From: Linyphia triangularis
Taxonomy: Eukaryota; Arthropoda; Arachnida; Araneae; Linyphiidae
Direction of reading: 5' to 3'
NCBI GenBank assembly: GCA_963978545.1
Contig: OZ021726.1
Location: 51,195,959-51,259,958 of the forward strand
Length of the DNA: 64,000 bases
Shown here: positions 13,161 through 25,523 of the stretch, in pieces
Layout of the letters: every line of letters starts with the position of its first letter
Position numbering within the stretch: the stretch's first letter is position 1
Program-made: the position numbers and the translations under genes
The notes under the pieces: generated by a model
What the model saw: only the letters and a program-made list of their open reading frames with translations
What the model was told of the DNA's origin: nothing
Databases searched by the model: none

Positions 13161-13469
13161 AATATTTTTACATTTTGGGTTGATTTATTTATACTGCAAA
13201 CAGTATACCTTCGGCTAGACAATAAATGTTAATAGACGACATACTTTGAATAAAGTTCAAAATATTTACCTCAGCACAATTATCCACGCATAAATAGTTT
13301 CTTAAACATAATTTCAATGCATTTAAACCCACCTGAACGTGAACTCTTTAAAATAGAGTTTTCTCAAAAGAACACATTTCTAGTAATGCATGCGCCTTTT
13401 TTTAGAAATTTCTGACTTACTTCTGAGACTGTGAGCACTGTGTTTTTTAAAAACTTTACAATCGCATTT

Positions 13470-13815
13470 CAGCAAAATATATTTTTAAATCCTTTATATT
13501 ATTTTTAATTTTATGTGTTAGTTTGTTGCGGACAATCATCAAAGGATTAATTAAACCCCTTGCTGTCGTCCTATAAAACTGAAACTTGACATATAAACTC
13601 GTTCTAAATGACAATACTTTGTATCATGTTTTAGAAACAGAAAAAAATATATTCAATGGTTTGGAATTGATGGTATTTTTTGTAGTGGTCAAGCAATATG
13701 AAAACTCTATCTGAGCTCAAAATCAAGATCAATTGCGCATAAAAGATTGGCAATGCATGTAAGGGATTTATATTAAAAACTTTGCTTTTTAAGTTTTTAT
13801 GTCATATTTTAATCA
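13470..13815 (+). repeat. Dispersed repeat, copy 2 (pair with 4200-4820)
   Basis: This carries the same two blocks as 4200-4820, closer together here: the cccttgctgtcgtcctat block and the ttggcaatgcatgtaaggga block. It is diverged and non-coding. Confidence 0.6.
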
Positions 13816-14030
13816 AGTATTATTGTTTCTTTTAATGACTATCTGTAATGTGTGAAGAAAACTTGGGTTCGTAACTTTTCTTAAAAGTTTAAAAGTGCAG
13901 GAAATGTTTTGAACTAACACCACTGAAAAGGACATAATGATCCCTTTCAGCTATAAATTATTGAAAATTGTACTTACGTTTTTGTTAGTTAATTAATTTT
14001 GTTGGTTAATTTTAAACTTTTTTAGTGACA

Positions 14031-16262
14031 TGGGGGCCCCCAGAATTATTTGCAGGGGGGTGCAGATCCATTTCACTGGGTGCTAGACAACTTTTCATTG
14101 TTCATATATGACAGCATAAATTACTTAATTTTTTTTCCCTAATTGTAACCCTTTACATTTTTCACTCATTTTAATCACAATCATTTACATTTTAATTGCT
14201 TAAAAACTAATTTTTTAAAATTAAAATGAATACTAATTAAAAAACTTAAAACTAAAAGTCACAGAAGGAATTTCTGGCAATTAGTTCAAATGCTGAACCA
14301 AAATTATTACATTTAAAGAGTATCTTGGATGTTATTGTAGAACAAAATTGGAAAATTCTAGCTGTAAATTTATATTGTGTACGATTTGCAAAACATATTG
14401 GCATGGATAAGCATTGAAAATTGTTAAATAGTGCTTTTTATTTCGGAAATGTCAAAATTAAAGCTTACCTCTGTTTTCCTAAATAGTTTCTTTCTTGGTC
14501 TTTTGAAATTTCACGCAGAATATATTTGTGGAAGTGAAATTAAACTAAAGAGAAATAATCCTAGAGTGTGAATCGGAATCCTGGTGTGTGATTGTCCGAA
14601 TCAAGGAATCGGGTACAAATTAACTTTTAGTGTTCACTGTTGCTCTATTTTATAAAATAATGAAATCTATTCATGTTAAGTCGTATCATTAAACACGAGA
14701 CACAACAAATAGTTTTCAGCCATTTACTTTGCATCTGTACTCTGAAAAAATATAGAAAAGCCACAAAATATAAGTGGGTTTTTTCTGCAATATAATAAAA
14801 CAAAATCCTTAGTCATTCTACGAAATACTCAAAGGAAATCTAAAATAGAATTCAGTATCTCAATCATTTCTAAAAGTGATAAATTTCTAGGAATTTAACA
14901 CCGGAAATAATTCACTACCCTTTACTTCTCAACCGAAGTTTTCAAATTGTACTAACTGATTTTTTTCTCATATTTTTTCTAATAAATCCTATATCGCCGA
15001 AAAACACCCAACAGATTCCATCTCTCAGCAAAAAAAAACAATCAAATTCAAGAAATAGTAAAGATATACCAAGTATAAAAAAAATAATACCACAAAACTA
15101 GAGTGAACGCTTACATTTGATAGATTCGATTTCTTTTTTCAAAAAGAAAGACGGAAATTTTAGTTTCCCTAAAAGAAATGATGTATGAGACCTTACTCCA
15201 CAAACAAAATTTGAATAATAAAAAAGTAAATTGATATTATTCGTTTTGTTGTGTGACTGATGCTTTCTAATAAATTGTTACTTTAGAGCATTGCACAAAA
15301 GATGCGTTTCTTAACTTAGTGTCTTTGTGTGTTATTTATTAAGTGAAATACAAAGTAATCGAGATAGCGAATGTAAAAATGAACTATATTAGAAGTATTT
15401 TCTGAAAAAAACGCAAAACTTATGATTCCTTAACCAATTTAGATACTATAACGGATCATCAAAACGAGTCGATCATCAATAAAAAAACTATAATTGAAGA
15501 ATTTCCTATAAAATTCGATATAAGTGCTAATCATTTTGATATTGGACTGTATTTAAATTAAAAATATCATGTTAATGATGAACTTCGTCTGAAATTATTC
15601 AGAGAGGCTTCCCTTCCTGATGAAGCGTACAATTTTAAAAAGGGCATAATCCATGGTGCTAAAAGTCATTTCATAATTTTTAAAATTTGTCAATTGTAAT
15701 ACCTACAGAAATGTTCCTCAATATTCATGTATAACTTTTCTTTTCAAGTGCAAGTCTTTATTACACACCATGTTGCTTTTCCCTCTTGATTTTGAAGCTT
15801 TACTTTTATTTGCAATTTTCAGAACTGAGTTATACTCTACTGGCGGAACACATGCGTATACTTTGAAATTGCGTGATAAAAAAAATAGGAAGTTTTGTTT
15901 TCACCATTACACAGATACAGTGCGATAAAACATGCAAACTGCTCAACGGAATTCTGAAAAAAGGTCTCATTGTATCTGATGGGATTATCCAAAAGCTAAA
16001 CACTTTCAGGGAATTGAGAGATCAATACAGAGCGCGCAATTAAAGATAAAAGTATAACTTTTGCTGAATTCAAAATATTTTCCTCCACAATAATCCACCA
16101 AGCTCCTTATTGTCGCAATTATTAATGCACATCATCACAACGAAAAATATTTAAAAAATAATATTTGATTATTTCCTGGGAATTTATAGCTTTTAAAAGA
16201 ATTTTATTATCAAAATCCAAGGGGGTGCAAGTGCATCCCTTGCACCCTCCTGGGCGCCCATG
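14031..16262. mobile_element. hAT-type transposon remnant, 8-bp target duplication
   Basis: The termini are short imperfect inverted repeats: catgggggcccccag at 14031 and ctgggcgcccatg ending at 16262, each followed inward by a ggggggtgca-like block. The octamer tttagtga flanks both ends exactly (14023-14030 and 16263-16270). Eight-bp duplications are characteristic of hAT elements. The 2.2-kb interior is AT-rich; the segment about 15560-15670 could be a degraded coding remnant, but there is no intact transposase frame. Probably a dead or internally deleted copy. Confidence 0.8.
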
Positions 16263-16270
16263 TTTAGTGA

Positions 16271-17589
16271 TCATACTTCAGGCTCAAAAACAGAACATTT
16301 ATAGAATCAATTTGATTCATGTATGTTTGTTGATCTAACTGTCTGTTCGTCCGAATATCCCCAATATTTACTCTTGACTAGTGGACGATTAAAATTAAAT
16401 TTATCACACAGCTAATCCATATTTACCCAAACATTGACAAATTAGAACATCTTTTAAAACATACCAAATAGTTATCTTTCATCATAGATGGACTATCGAT
16501 AGCAGTGCCCTTTTTCGAACTATAGATTTTTCACTCGATTTTTCACCTAAACTAATAATAATTCTATAGATAGCAAACCTATCGATGCGATGTTTAAGAA
16601 TAACCCCTAGTAAGAATTATTCCTTATGCTCGCTTTGTTACAATCTTCTCACCCAGTTCATTTAGAAACTACTTATTATAAAATCTTGAAATTTGGTGAG
16701 TAGGGTATGAAAATGATCACTTAATGAAATGACATAAATTAAAAACTAGAAAATAGTGTCTATTATAAATAAAAATTAAAAAAGAAAAAATTATTTCATT
16801 ATTTTCAAAAATAACAAGCAACCCAAACTAAATTCAAGGCACTTTGAAGAAGATTTTTTTTTCTTTTTTTTTTCATGAAATGTTACGGAAGACATAAAAT
16901 GTGAAGTTTAGCTTCCGAAAATTCCTGTAACATTTTATGAAAACGAATTTTGAGGGGCAAATTAGTATGCATAATTTGAGTACATTTGCATGTTTCGCTC
17001 CATTTAATAATATCTTTAAAAAAATCTTCTATATAAATAATTCTTTCTGTTTGTTATTTTACTTTGTTTTTAGTTGTTCTGCTTTCCACATGTTATTCTT
17101 CTTTCAAAATGGTGAATGTAAACAAACTCTTGATCGAAATTTAAGTTTTTTGTACTATTTTTATTCCGTAAGTGCAAAACAAACAAGATTATGATTTGGA
17201 AAGGAAAAACCTGCCAAAAAAAAAACTTCTACATGAGAAGTCTTTAAAGTGTCTAAAAAATACAATATTTATCGTCTTTTGTCAAGGCATAGCATGTGGC
17301 CCAACGCAAGACGTCTTGTAGAACCCTTTATGAAAACTAGCAGTACATAAATAGATATACATTGTAATCCTGGATGAAGCACGGTTTACCGAAATAACTG
17401 CAACACAAAAGGTCTATTAACTATAGCAAATATGTTGAAACGATGTCCGATCCTGGTGTGAGATTTCAAAAATGCAAAGAACGTTTCAGTAAAGGTTTTA
17501 CTCTTGGGTAATTTTTCGTTTGCCGGGTACTTGATACCTTCAAATTGCATCGGAAACTTATCCAAAGTAACAACATGCAAATCATTTGT
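16271..17589. other. AT-rich non-coding stretch
   Basis: No supported gene. The short open frame at 16937-17194 has low-complexity hydrophobic composition and no domain I recognise. Confidence 0.4.
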
Positions 17590-19129
17590 AATTCCTATGA
17601 AAAACTGTTATTGAGTTGATATAACAATCCTATAACAAACAGTAAATATTTAGGCTTGGTGATACATTTACGCGTCATTTAAACGTGTAAATATTTAGGC
17701 TTGGAGACAACTCCGCCAATTGGTACAAGGATAACGAAGAGGTCATTGCTATCGTACAAGTTGCCAAAGTTCTTTTAACTTTTACTATCTAACCTTTTAT
17801 GAAACGCCACATAAGTTTCGGACAAATTATTGAGAAACAAATAAAGTGTCGGTTTCAATAACTATTAAAAATGTTATGTAATAATTTCTATGTAAAATAA
17901 TAACTATTCTAAAAAAGATAAACCCTAAAAATAGCTTGTTTATGAACTGCTTGTAAATTTGATTCTATCTTCTCCAAAAAGAATACAGTCAGAATCAAAA
18001 GTAAACGTACACCTTTTTAGAATCAAATACGTCGAGAAAAAATAAACAATAAATAGAAATTCTCCAATTTGTTTAAGTAGATCAGATATAGCAAATATTG
18101 TGTAGAAGTTGTCAGCAAAGAAAATTTAATCCTGAAGTTTGTAAAAACACCACTTGCGTATTTGGAAAAAAAAGGAACAAATCTGTGAGTCAAAAGTGAT
18201 CGTACAACACACAATTTTTTTAATTTTTTCATTTCTGTTTTTTCGCTGCATTCGATTGCAAATAAAATATGTATTTATATTTCGTATGTTATCTTCATTT
18301 CATTTGATTTTGTGTGATTTTCGTATATAGTTATCAATAAATTACTTTAGCGTATGATTTTCTGAATTAGACCTATAGTTTTGAGGAGCACTTTAGTACA
18401 AGGACATGCTGTAAATCCCTCTTAAGAAGAGAAACCTATCGCAACCTGTTAAAATTGTGTCCGTATGGTCCTAAAAACATATAAATCGTTCATTACTGAA
18501 AACTTTTAGTTCGATATTTAAGTGTCTGCTTAGAGACAACCAATACATCGTATACCATGTCAAATGCTCTTCTATCACTTGCTTTGGTGCACTGTTCTTT
18601 AAACTGGTGCTAACAGTATGCTTTACCAAACACTAAGGTATTTTCTTGTGAGGATATAGAATTCTAACTATATGCAAATTACTTAAATCAAACTATTTTT
18701 TGTGACATAAGAGTGAAGCGTTTTGTATCATTCATCACTTTTTCATGCATCGTAAAATCATTCTACTTATTTTATATAGTATCAAAAAAGAGGTTAAAAT
18801 TCCAAATCCGGTACGGGTTCTGCGCCAAGAATTGCTTACATAAAACCGCGCCAAATTATGGTAACCATAAGCAATTCACTTTTCATTAAAAAAATGGCGA
18901 GGTTGCCATTTTTGACGAAAATCACCTTGACGTAGAATTCGTACCGGACTTGGGAGTTTTATCCCAAAAAAATCCCCAGAAACTGATTGAATGATGACTT
19001 TTGTCGCCAAATTTTTTAATCAATAGATAAGAATCTGAAACACTCTTAAAGAGACAACAATATAAACTTAATTGACCATAAAACTCTCATTGAAGTTGAA
19101 ATATTCAAGTTTAAGATAGTAGACTGCAT

Positions 19130-19162
<33 letters not shown>

Positions 19163-19537
19163 GTATTTTGAAATTTGATTTTAACATTGTTAGCTATCAA
19201 ATGATTATTTTTTGTTTTTCATAATTCCCTTTGTGAATCTGCTTTCAATCTCTTTATAGTACAAAAGATGGTTCAAAGTCTTAAATAAGCCTGTTAATGT
19301 CATACTAAGTTTTTTTATAGAATTTAGCGAAATGCTAGTTGCTTAGGTATATCCTAGAATACTCAGCAATAATTTGCCGATACTCTTCAGTTAGATGGGT
19401 ACCAGTTGGAGTAGTTGACGTCAATTCTAAATGTTTACATGTTTAAATGATGCGTAAATGTATCGCCAAGCCTAAATATTTATGGTTTGTTACAGGATTG
19501 CTATAGCAACCCTATAACGGTTTGTTATAGAAATTAT
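17590..19537. mobile_element. Probable DNA transposon bounded by ~100-bp inverted repeats
   Basis: The left block 17590-17691 and the right block 19437-19537 are diverged inverted copies; the core taaatatttaggcttgg recurs in both. In the left block that core occurs twice (about 17642 and 17687). The interior has no recognisable transposase. A smaller MITE (18794-18962) and a poly-T run lie inside. The target-site duplication and superfamily could not be settled. Confidence 0.6.
18794..18962. mobile_element. Small MITE, ~170 bp
   Basis: The ends are ~30-bp inverted repeats (left core ccaaatccggtacgggttct; right equivalent gaattcgtaccggacttggg). A second, inner imperfect palindrome around gaattgcttac...gtaaccataagcaattc makes the whole unit fold. 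It is non-coding and nested in the larger inverted-repeat element. Confidence 0.7.
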
Positions 19538-19718
19538 AAAGGATTTTTAAGGTTATTATATTGAATGAAATATCGCTGAAAATTTGCGATTTTTATCTGG
19601 TACTCGTCTAACGGAAAAATACCCAATGAACATAATTTTTGTCTTGAAACCTGTCACTTTTTCATCAAATCATTCAGTACTTCCCGATCAAATCATCCGT
19701 ACCAAGTCACTTCTCAGC

Positions 19719-20918
19719 TTACACTTTCAATTCCGAGACTAACAGTACTCCATACGTCACCATCACACCAGTCGTATTGAGAAGCAGTGTCTTATTAATT
19801 TTAAACATTCCCCACGCTGTGAACTGAAGTTCTAGCTTGGAACACACACTAAACATTTGTGCGTATATCAGTTCTAAGGTTGCGAACAATGGTCTGTCCA
19901 CCCGACTCTTAGGAGCTATTTCTAAAGCAAGATTATTCAGGTTTTGGTTGACCCCAATGACTCTGGACCCACACAGAGTTAAAACGACGAACCAAATGGT
20001 AGTCCATGCGAATATGCAAATGAAGTATATGTTTCGCTGAATTTTACCTTCTGTGCGATCGGTTGCCAAGACCCCTACCAAATTGAGGATATTTCCGAAG
20101 GTGAACGCGTACATGAGGACCACGCTGAAAGAGAGGGCTTCTTCTACTTCGTGATTGATTCTCTGGGCTTTTTCCAGTACCATCATAGATCTCGAGACTG
20201 CATTCCTGGACAGGTATTTCAACAAGTTGCCGCGCATTTGTGTGATGTGCATCTGTAGGATCCTGACGAATGAATTGTATGTGAAAATGAGCAGGGTCAA
20301 CACCAAAGCAGGGAATATGAAGAAGTGGAGCATGTAAGCGATTTGTAGCGCCGTAAACGCCACTTTGAACAGCATGGGCGAAATATGTGGCCTGATACCG
20401 CTCAAATAAGATACGTCAGATTGGCTTTCAACATCTATCAGAACCGACAGAAACAGTCCAATGAAGATTATGGTTGGAACAACGATGCACAGTGAGCAGG
20501 CCAGCAATGAGTATTTCTTCAAGGGTGTTCCAGCTGGGATTTGGAGATTGTCTTCGAAGCACTGAAGTCTTGAGAGAACTTTCAGTATGGAAGATTTTCT
20601 GCATCGCAAGTATGTTCGTAAGAAAAGTAGAATGAGATGCAGTGAAGATGAAGTGAACTTTAAAATAGCTGTTTTGTATCCAAATTCGAAGATACTGGCA
20701 TAGATGCAGTAAATTGGAAATAAAAAATAAAGCATTTCATAGAAGAATTTCATTATGGACTTTACAGAACCTAAAAGAATTTTGTTCAAGACACTTTTAT
20801 CGGGGGATAGATTCATTCCTACAATTAAGAGTGTTTGTAAAATAATTGAAAATTCTTCTGGGTGGACACGAACAGACTTAGTTTTTTTCCTCACTTCTTT
20901 TGGTTTTATAAATAACAT
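19719..20918 (-). CDS. Gustatory-receptor-family seven-helix protein
   Basis: This is an open single-exon frame of 399 residues from the ATG at 20918. At least seven hydrophobic segments can be seen, near residues 58-75, 88-100, 136-162, 188-216, 262-284, 296-318 and 372-394. The last segment carries the sequence TAWGMFKINKTLLLN and then TYGVLL, matching the arthropod gustatory receptor signature (a TAxGxF-like stretch and a TYhhhh motif in the final helix). These receptors act in the plasma membrane of chemosensory cells as ligand-gated cation channels and have an inverted topology relative to GPCRs. Ligand unknown. Length is typical of the family (about 370-450). No introns are needed to explain it, which suggests a lineage-specific expansion or retrocopy. 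It is the only convincing host gene in the window. Confidence 0.85.
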   Translation of the reverse strand: MLFIKPKEVRKKTKSVRVHPEEFSIILQTLLIVGMNLSPDKSVLNKILLGSVKSIMKFFYEMLYFLFPIYCIYASIFEFGYKTAILKFTSSSLHLILLFLRTYLRCRKSSILKVLSRLQCFEDNLQIPAGTPLKKYSLLACSLCIVVPTIIFIGLFLSVLIDVESQSDVSYLSGIRPHISPMLFKVAFTALQIAYMLHFFIFPALVLTLLIFTYNSFVRILQMHITQMRGNLLKYLSRNAVSRSMMVLEKAQRINHEVEEALSFSVVLMYAFTFGNILNLVGVLATDRTEGKIQRNIYFICIFAWTTIWFVVLTLCGSRVIGVNQNLNNLALEIAPKSRVDRPLFATLELIYAQMFSVCSKLELQFTAWGMFKINKTLLLNTTGVMVTYGVLLVSELKV

Positions 20919-22470
<1,552 letters not shown>

Positions 22471-22474
22471 TGAA

Positions 22475-24060
22475 TCATAAAAATAGCCCAGGGAATAGAG
22501 ACATTTTGCCTTGCAAAAGGTTATGTAGATCTGATTTTTTAATATGTTATAAAGGTTGTTCTCGTGGTTTATAAACCAAATTTTCGACCTCCTAACCCTT
22601 GTGCGTTCTCCGTGGTGCACCAAAAACTGAGCCATTTTTCAGTTTATACGTCATAGCTCTTTGCCAATGCATCTTAGAAACAAACATTTTATTCAAAAGT
22701 TGTAGAATATTAAATTATCTACAACTTTTGTATACTAAGTTTTTTTGTAGACCAATTATGTAAATAGTTATGTCGCATCAAAGTCAAAACTTTTTCGTAA
22801 AAATTCTATTTTGTTAAGATTTGTGTTAAGTTTTTTGATTATATCTTCATAATGGTACGTTTTAGAGAAAAAGTTTGTGAATAAAAGTTGTAGAGCAATA
22901 AATTTCCTACAAGTTTTCTTTATAAACTTATTTACTAGGACTAATAACAAAGGAGTTACTCTGCTTTGTGTATTTTCCGTGGTGCACCACAAAAAAATAC
23001 GTTTTTCAGTTTATGGATCATAACTCTTTCACAATGCATTTTAAAAACAAATATTGAATTTAAAAGTTATAGAATATTAAATTTTCTGCAACTTTTGTGA
23101 ACAATTTGCTTTTGTAAAGCTATTATGTAAAGAGTTACGTCGTATCAAAGTAAAAACTTTTTCGTAAAAATGCTGTTTTTTTAAGTTTTTTTCCGAGTTG
23201 TTCATTTATATCTTCATAACAATAAGTCGTAGGGAAAAATACACTAAACAAAAAATGTAGATCTATAAATTTTCTATAAGTTTTATACAAAAAGTTACTA
23301 TCTAGGACTAATAACTAAGGATCTACTCTTCTTTGAAGGTTTACGAGATGATAACCTATAATATATTATGTATAGGTAGGGGTTTAAAAATAGCTTCTTA
23401 CTGCATAGTCTGACAATTTTAATAAAAAAATAAAACAATATATACATAATACTAATGATAATGTATAATAAAAAGTGGAAATATATTAAATAATGTATAT
23501 ATTTATGTACAATAACGGTAATATCAATTTACCATTTTCGCCATGTTGTACCAAAAACCTTCTGAATTCTGAAATTTTGAATTTTTCTCAGTATACCGAT
23601 CATATCCTTTTCCACTGCATTTTATAGGGGAAAAAAATTTTAGGTTGTAGAGTATTAAATTTTCTACCTCTAATGTATGAGCAAAATTTGTTTTGTAGAA
23701 CTATTGTATGAAAAAAAAATTGTATGAAAAGCATCAAAGCAAAAACTCTTTCGTAAGAATACCATTTTAAGATTCTTGTCGAGTTTTTAGATGATATCCA
23801 TAAAAGTATATCATAAAAATTGTAGAACCCTAAATTTGCTACGTTTTATATACAAAGTTATTTTATAGGACTAATAACAAAAGAGCTACTTGGTAAGATC
23901 TAATATTAAAAACAGTTTCGTACTGCAAAGCCTGACAAGTTTAATGAAAAGTTAAACAATATAGATATTAAAATAATAGTATTATAAATCAAAAAATAAA
24001 AATATTATAAAAATGTATATATCTATATATAATAATAGTAATATCAATAAAACTTACAAT
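22475..24060. repeat. Diverged tandem-repeat block, copy 1
   Basis: Related units, each with a gtgcaccac-type motif, a tcagtttat-type motif and a tcttcataa-type motif, recur at about 22612, 22981 and 23545. The same spacings (about 368 and 555-565 bp) occur, inverted, at 61.90-62.99 kb, so the two blocks are copies of one element. A 74-codon open frame in one unit (22768-22992, minus) has a close counterpart at 62460-62684 on the plus strand. I cannot say whether it is translated. Confidence 0.75.
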
Positions 24061-24069
24061 TTAGAAAAC

Positions 24070-24603
24070 TTATAAATACTTAAATTTAGTTTCGTTTAGC
24101 CACGAAGGCTCGGCTAGTTCCTCCGCTACTTCTTGAATTAATAGTTCTGTTGGGTTGTCTTCATCGTTGTCATCAATTATGATGTTCGCTGTATTGTCAC
24201 AGGTTTGTCCATGACAGTTTTTACATATTATGGAGCACTTGAGACCGGCTTTTCTACAACCGCAGGCCTTAGTGCATCCTATGTTGCGCTGGCAGAAAAT
24301 GTAGGTCAGAATTGATTGAGGAGCTGAATCCCTGGTGGTTGTAATAGGAAGAAGTCCTTTACTGTCCATCTTCCACCCACAGACCAGAGGATTTTTCAAT
24401 TGGCCCATCCATGTCTTTACTTGATGGTATGTGTGAAAAACATGGTGCGTAGCAGCTTCTTGGGTCGGAGTTGATGTTGGATTTGGTTGTTGATTTGGAA
24501 AATTGCTTATAACGCAAAGCATTTCAAGTTGTTGCCATGTGATCACCAAAGAGAGCAACAAGAATGCTTGATACTGCTTCGGTGATGCTTGAAACACTGG
24601 CAT
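24070..24603 (-). CDS. Small protein with CXC (tesmin/TSO1-like) cysteine-rich domain
   Basis: This is a 177-residue open frame starting at ATG 24603. Residues about 104-135 carry a dense cysteine array of the pattern CX5CX3CXCX6CX3CX2CX4C, including CGCRKAGLKCS, which resembles the CRC/CXC DNA-binding module. Upstream (about 58-100) lies a segment YHQVKTWMGQ, CGWKMD, LLPITTT that I associate with uncharacterised arthropod proteins of repeat elements rather than with single-copy tesmin genes. The C-terminus is acidic. It sits between a tandem-repeat block and a cgggattt-type minisatellite that recur together elsewhere, so it is probably cargo or a second gene of a mobile element, possibly the 3' part of a larger gene. 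Function unknown. Confidence 0.6.
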   Translation of the reverse strand: MPVFQASPKQYQAFLLLSLVITWQQLEMLCVISNFPNQQPNPTSTPTQEAATHHVFHTYHQVKTWMGQLKNPLVCGWKMDSKGLLPITTTRDSAPQSILTYIFCQRNIGCTKACGCRKAGLKCSIICKNCHGQTCDNTANIIIDDNDEDNPTELLIQEVAEELAEPSWLNETKFKYL

Positions 24604-24624
24604 TAGGATCTAGGAAGGGGTTCC

Positions 24625-24840
24625 GGACAAAATCCCAAAAGCCGAAATCCCGACAAGCCAGAATCCCTACAGCCGAAATCCCGACAAACCAAAATCCCGA
24701 ATGGGTCGAAATCCCGAAAGACCACAATCCCGAATGGGACAAAATTCCGACAAGCCATAATCCCGAAAGGGACGAAATCCCGACAAGCCATAATCCCGAA
24801 AAACGTAAAATCCCTACCTTAAAAAAATCCCTACATGAAC
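24625..24840. repeat. ~17-18-bp minisatellite (aatcccgacaagcc type)
   Basis: Variants of a cgaaatcccgacaagcc unit are repeated about a dozen times. The array is free of stops in several frames on both strands, which creates overlapping false open frames. An inverted copy lies at 61290-61545. Confidence 0.9.
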
Positions 24841-24981
24841 TATTTGTTAAAAAATTGACCTTTGGTAAATTTTCTATTGAAAACGTTCCAATTCATCATG
24901 TTTTTCATTATGTTTTTCTGACTAGCTATATTTTATATTGTATAGTTTTATTTTCTTCTTCTAATTTTGATTTTGATGCTA

Positions 24982-25022
<41 letters not shown>
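24982..25022 (+). repeat. Poly-A run, ~41 nt
   Basis: A homopolymer following the minisatellite. It could be a retroposed tail or slippage; no source gene is seen. Confidence 0.9.
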
Positions 25023-25024
<2 letters not shown>

Positions 25025-25333
25025 CTTCAAGAAAAATCCGCAATTTTAGTTATACAATAATTACAGTGCAATCATTAAAACAGAATATCCATTATATCAT
25101 AACTCTGAAGTAATTAATACATATTCAATCATATTTTTAAAAAATTAAATTAAAACAACGTATTTAAAGAATTGATTACAAAGTTATGTACATTCATGTA
25201 CAAAAAATATACATTTTAAAATGTATGCAAAAATTGTAAAACGATTGCATGCACTGCAATAGAGGTTCCAAACTTTTAAATGATGTTATTGAACCTATTC
25301 AGTGTCAGCTTGAGATAAAAATTAAAACGAAGG

Positions 25334-25511
25334 TTGGTTGGTTGTTTATAGATTATCTGGCACTATCAGCAACACGAGGGCTATAATGCTCCGAAACATT
25401 AGTCATTAGACAAGCCAACATACATTTACAAACACCCATGTCTAACCCGGGACTCGAACCCGCAACCTCGCCGTCTAGAAGCTAGCACGCTAACCACTAT
25501 ACCGTTTGGTC
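25334..25511 (-). mobile_element. tRNA-derived SINE, copy 2
   Basis: The same SINE as at 7873, on the minus strand, with the B box (ggttcgagtcc) at about 25448-25458. It is flanked by an exact 12-bp duplication ttaaaacgaagg (25322-25333 and 25512-25523). The 3' tail is an AACC-type simple repeat. Confidence 0.93.
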
Positions 25512-25523
25512 TTAAAACGAAGG

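Noticed and set aside
22768..22992. 74-codon open frame repeated at 62460-62684
   Set aside because: It lies within a tandem repeat unit and related units are closed. Conservation follows the repeat copy, so I do not call it a gene, though a translated relic is possible.
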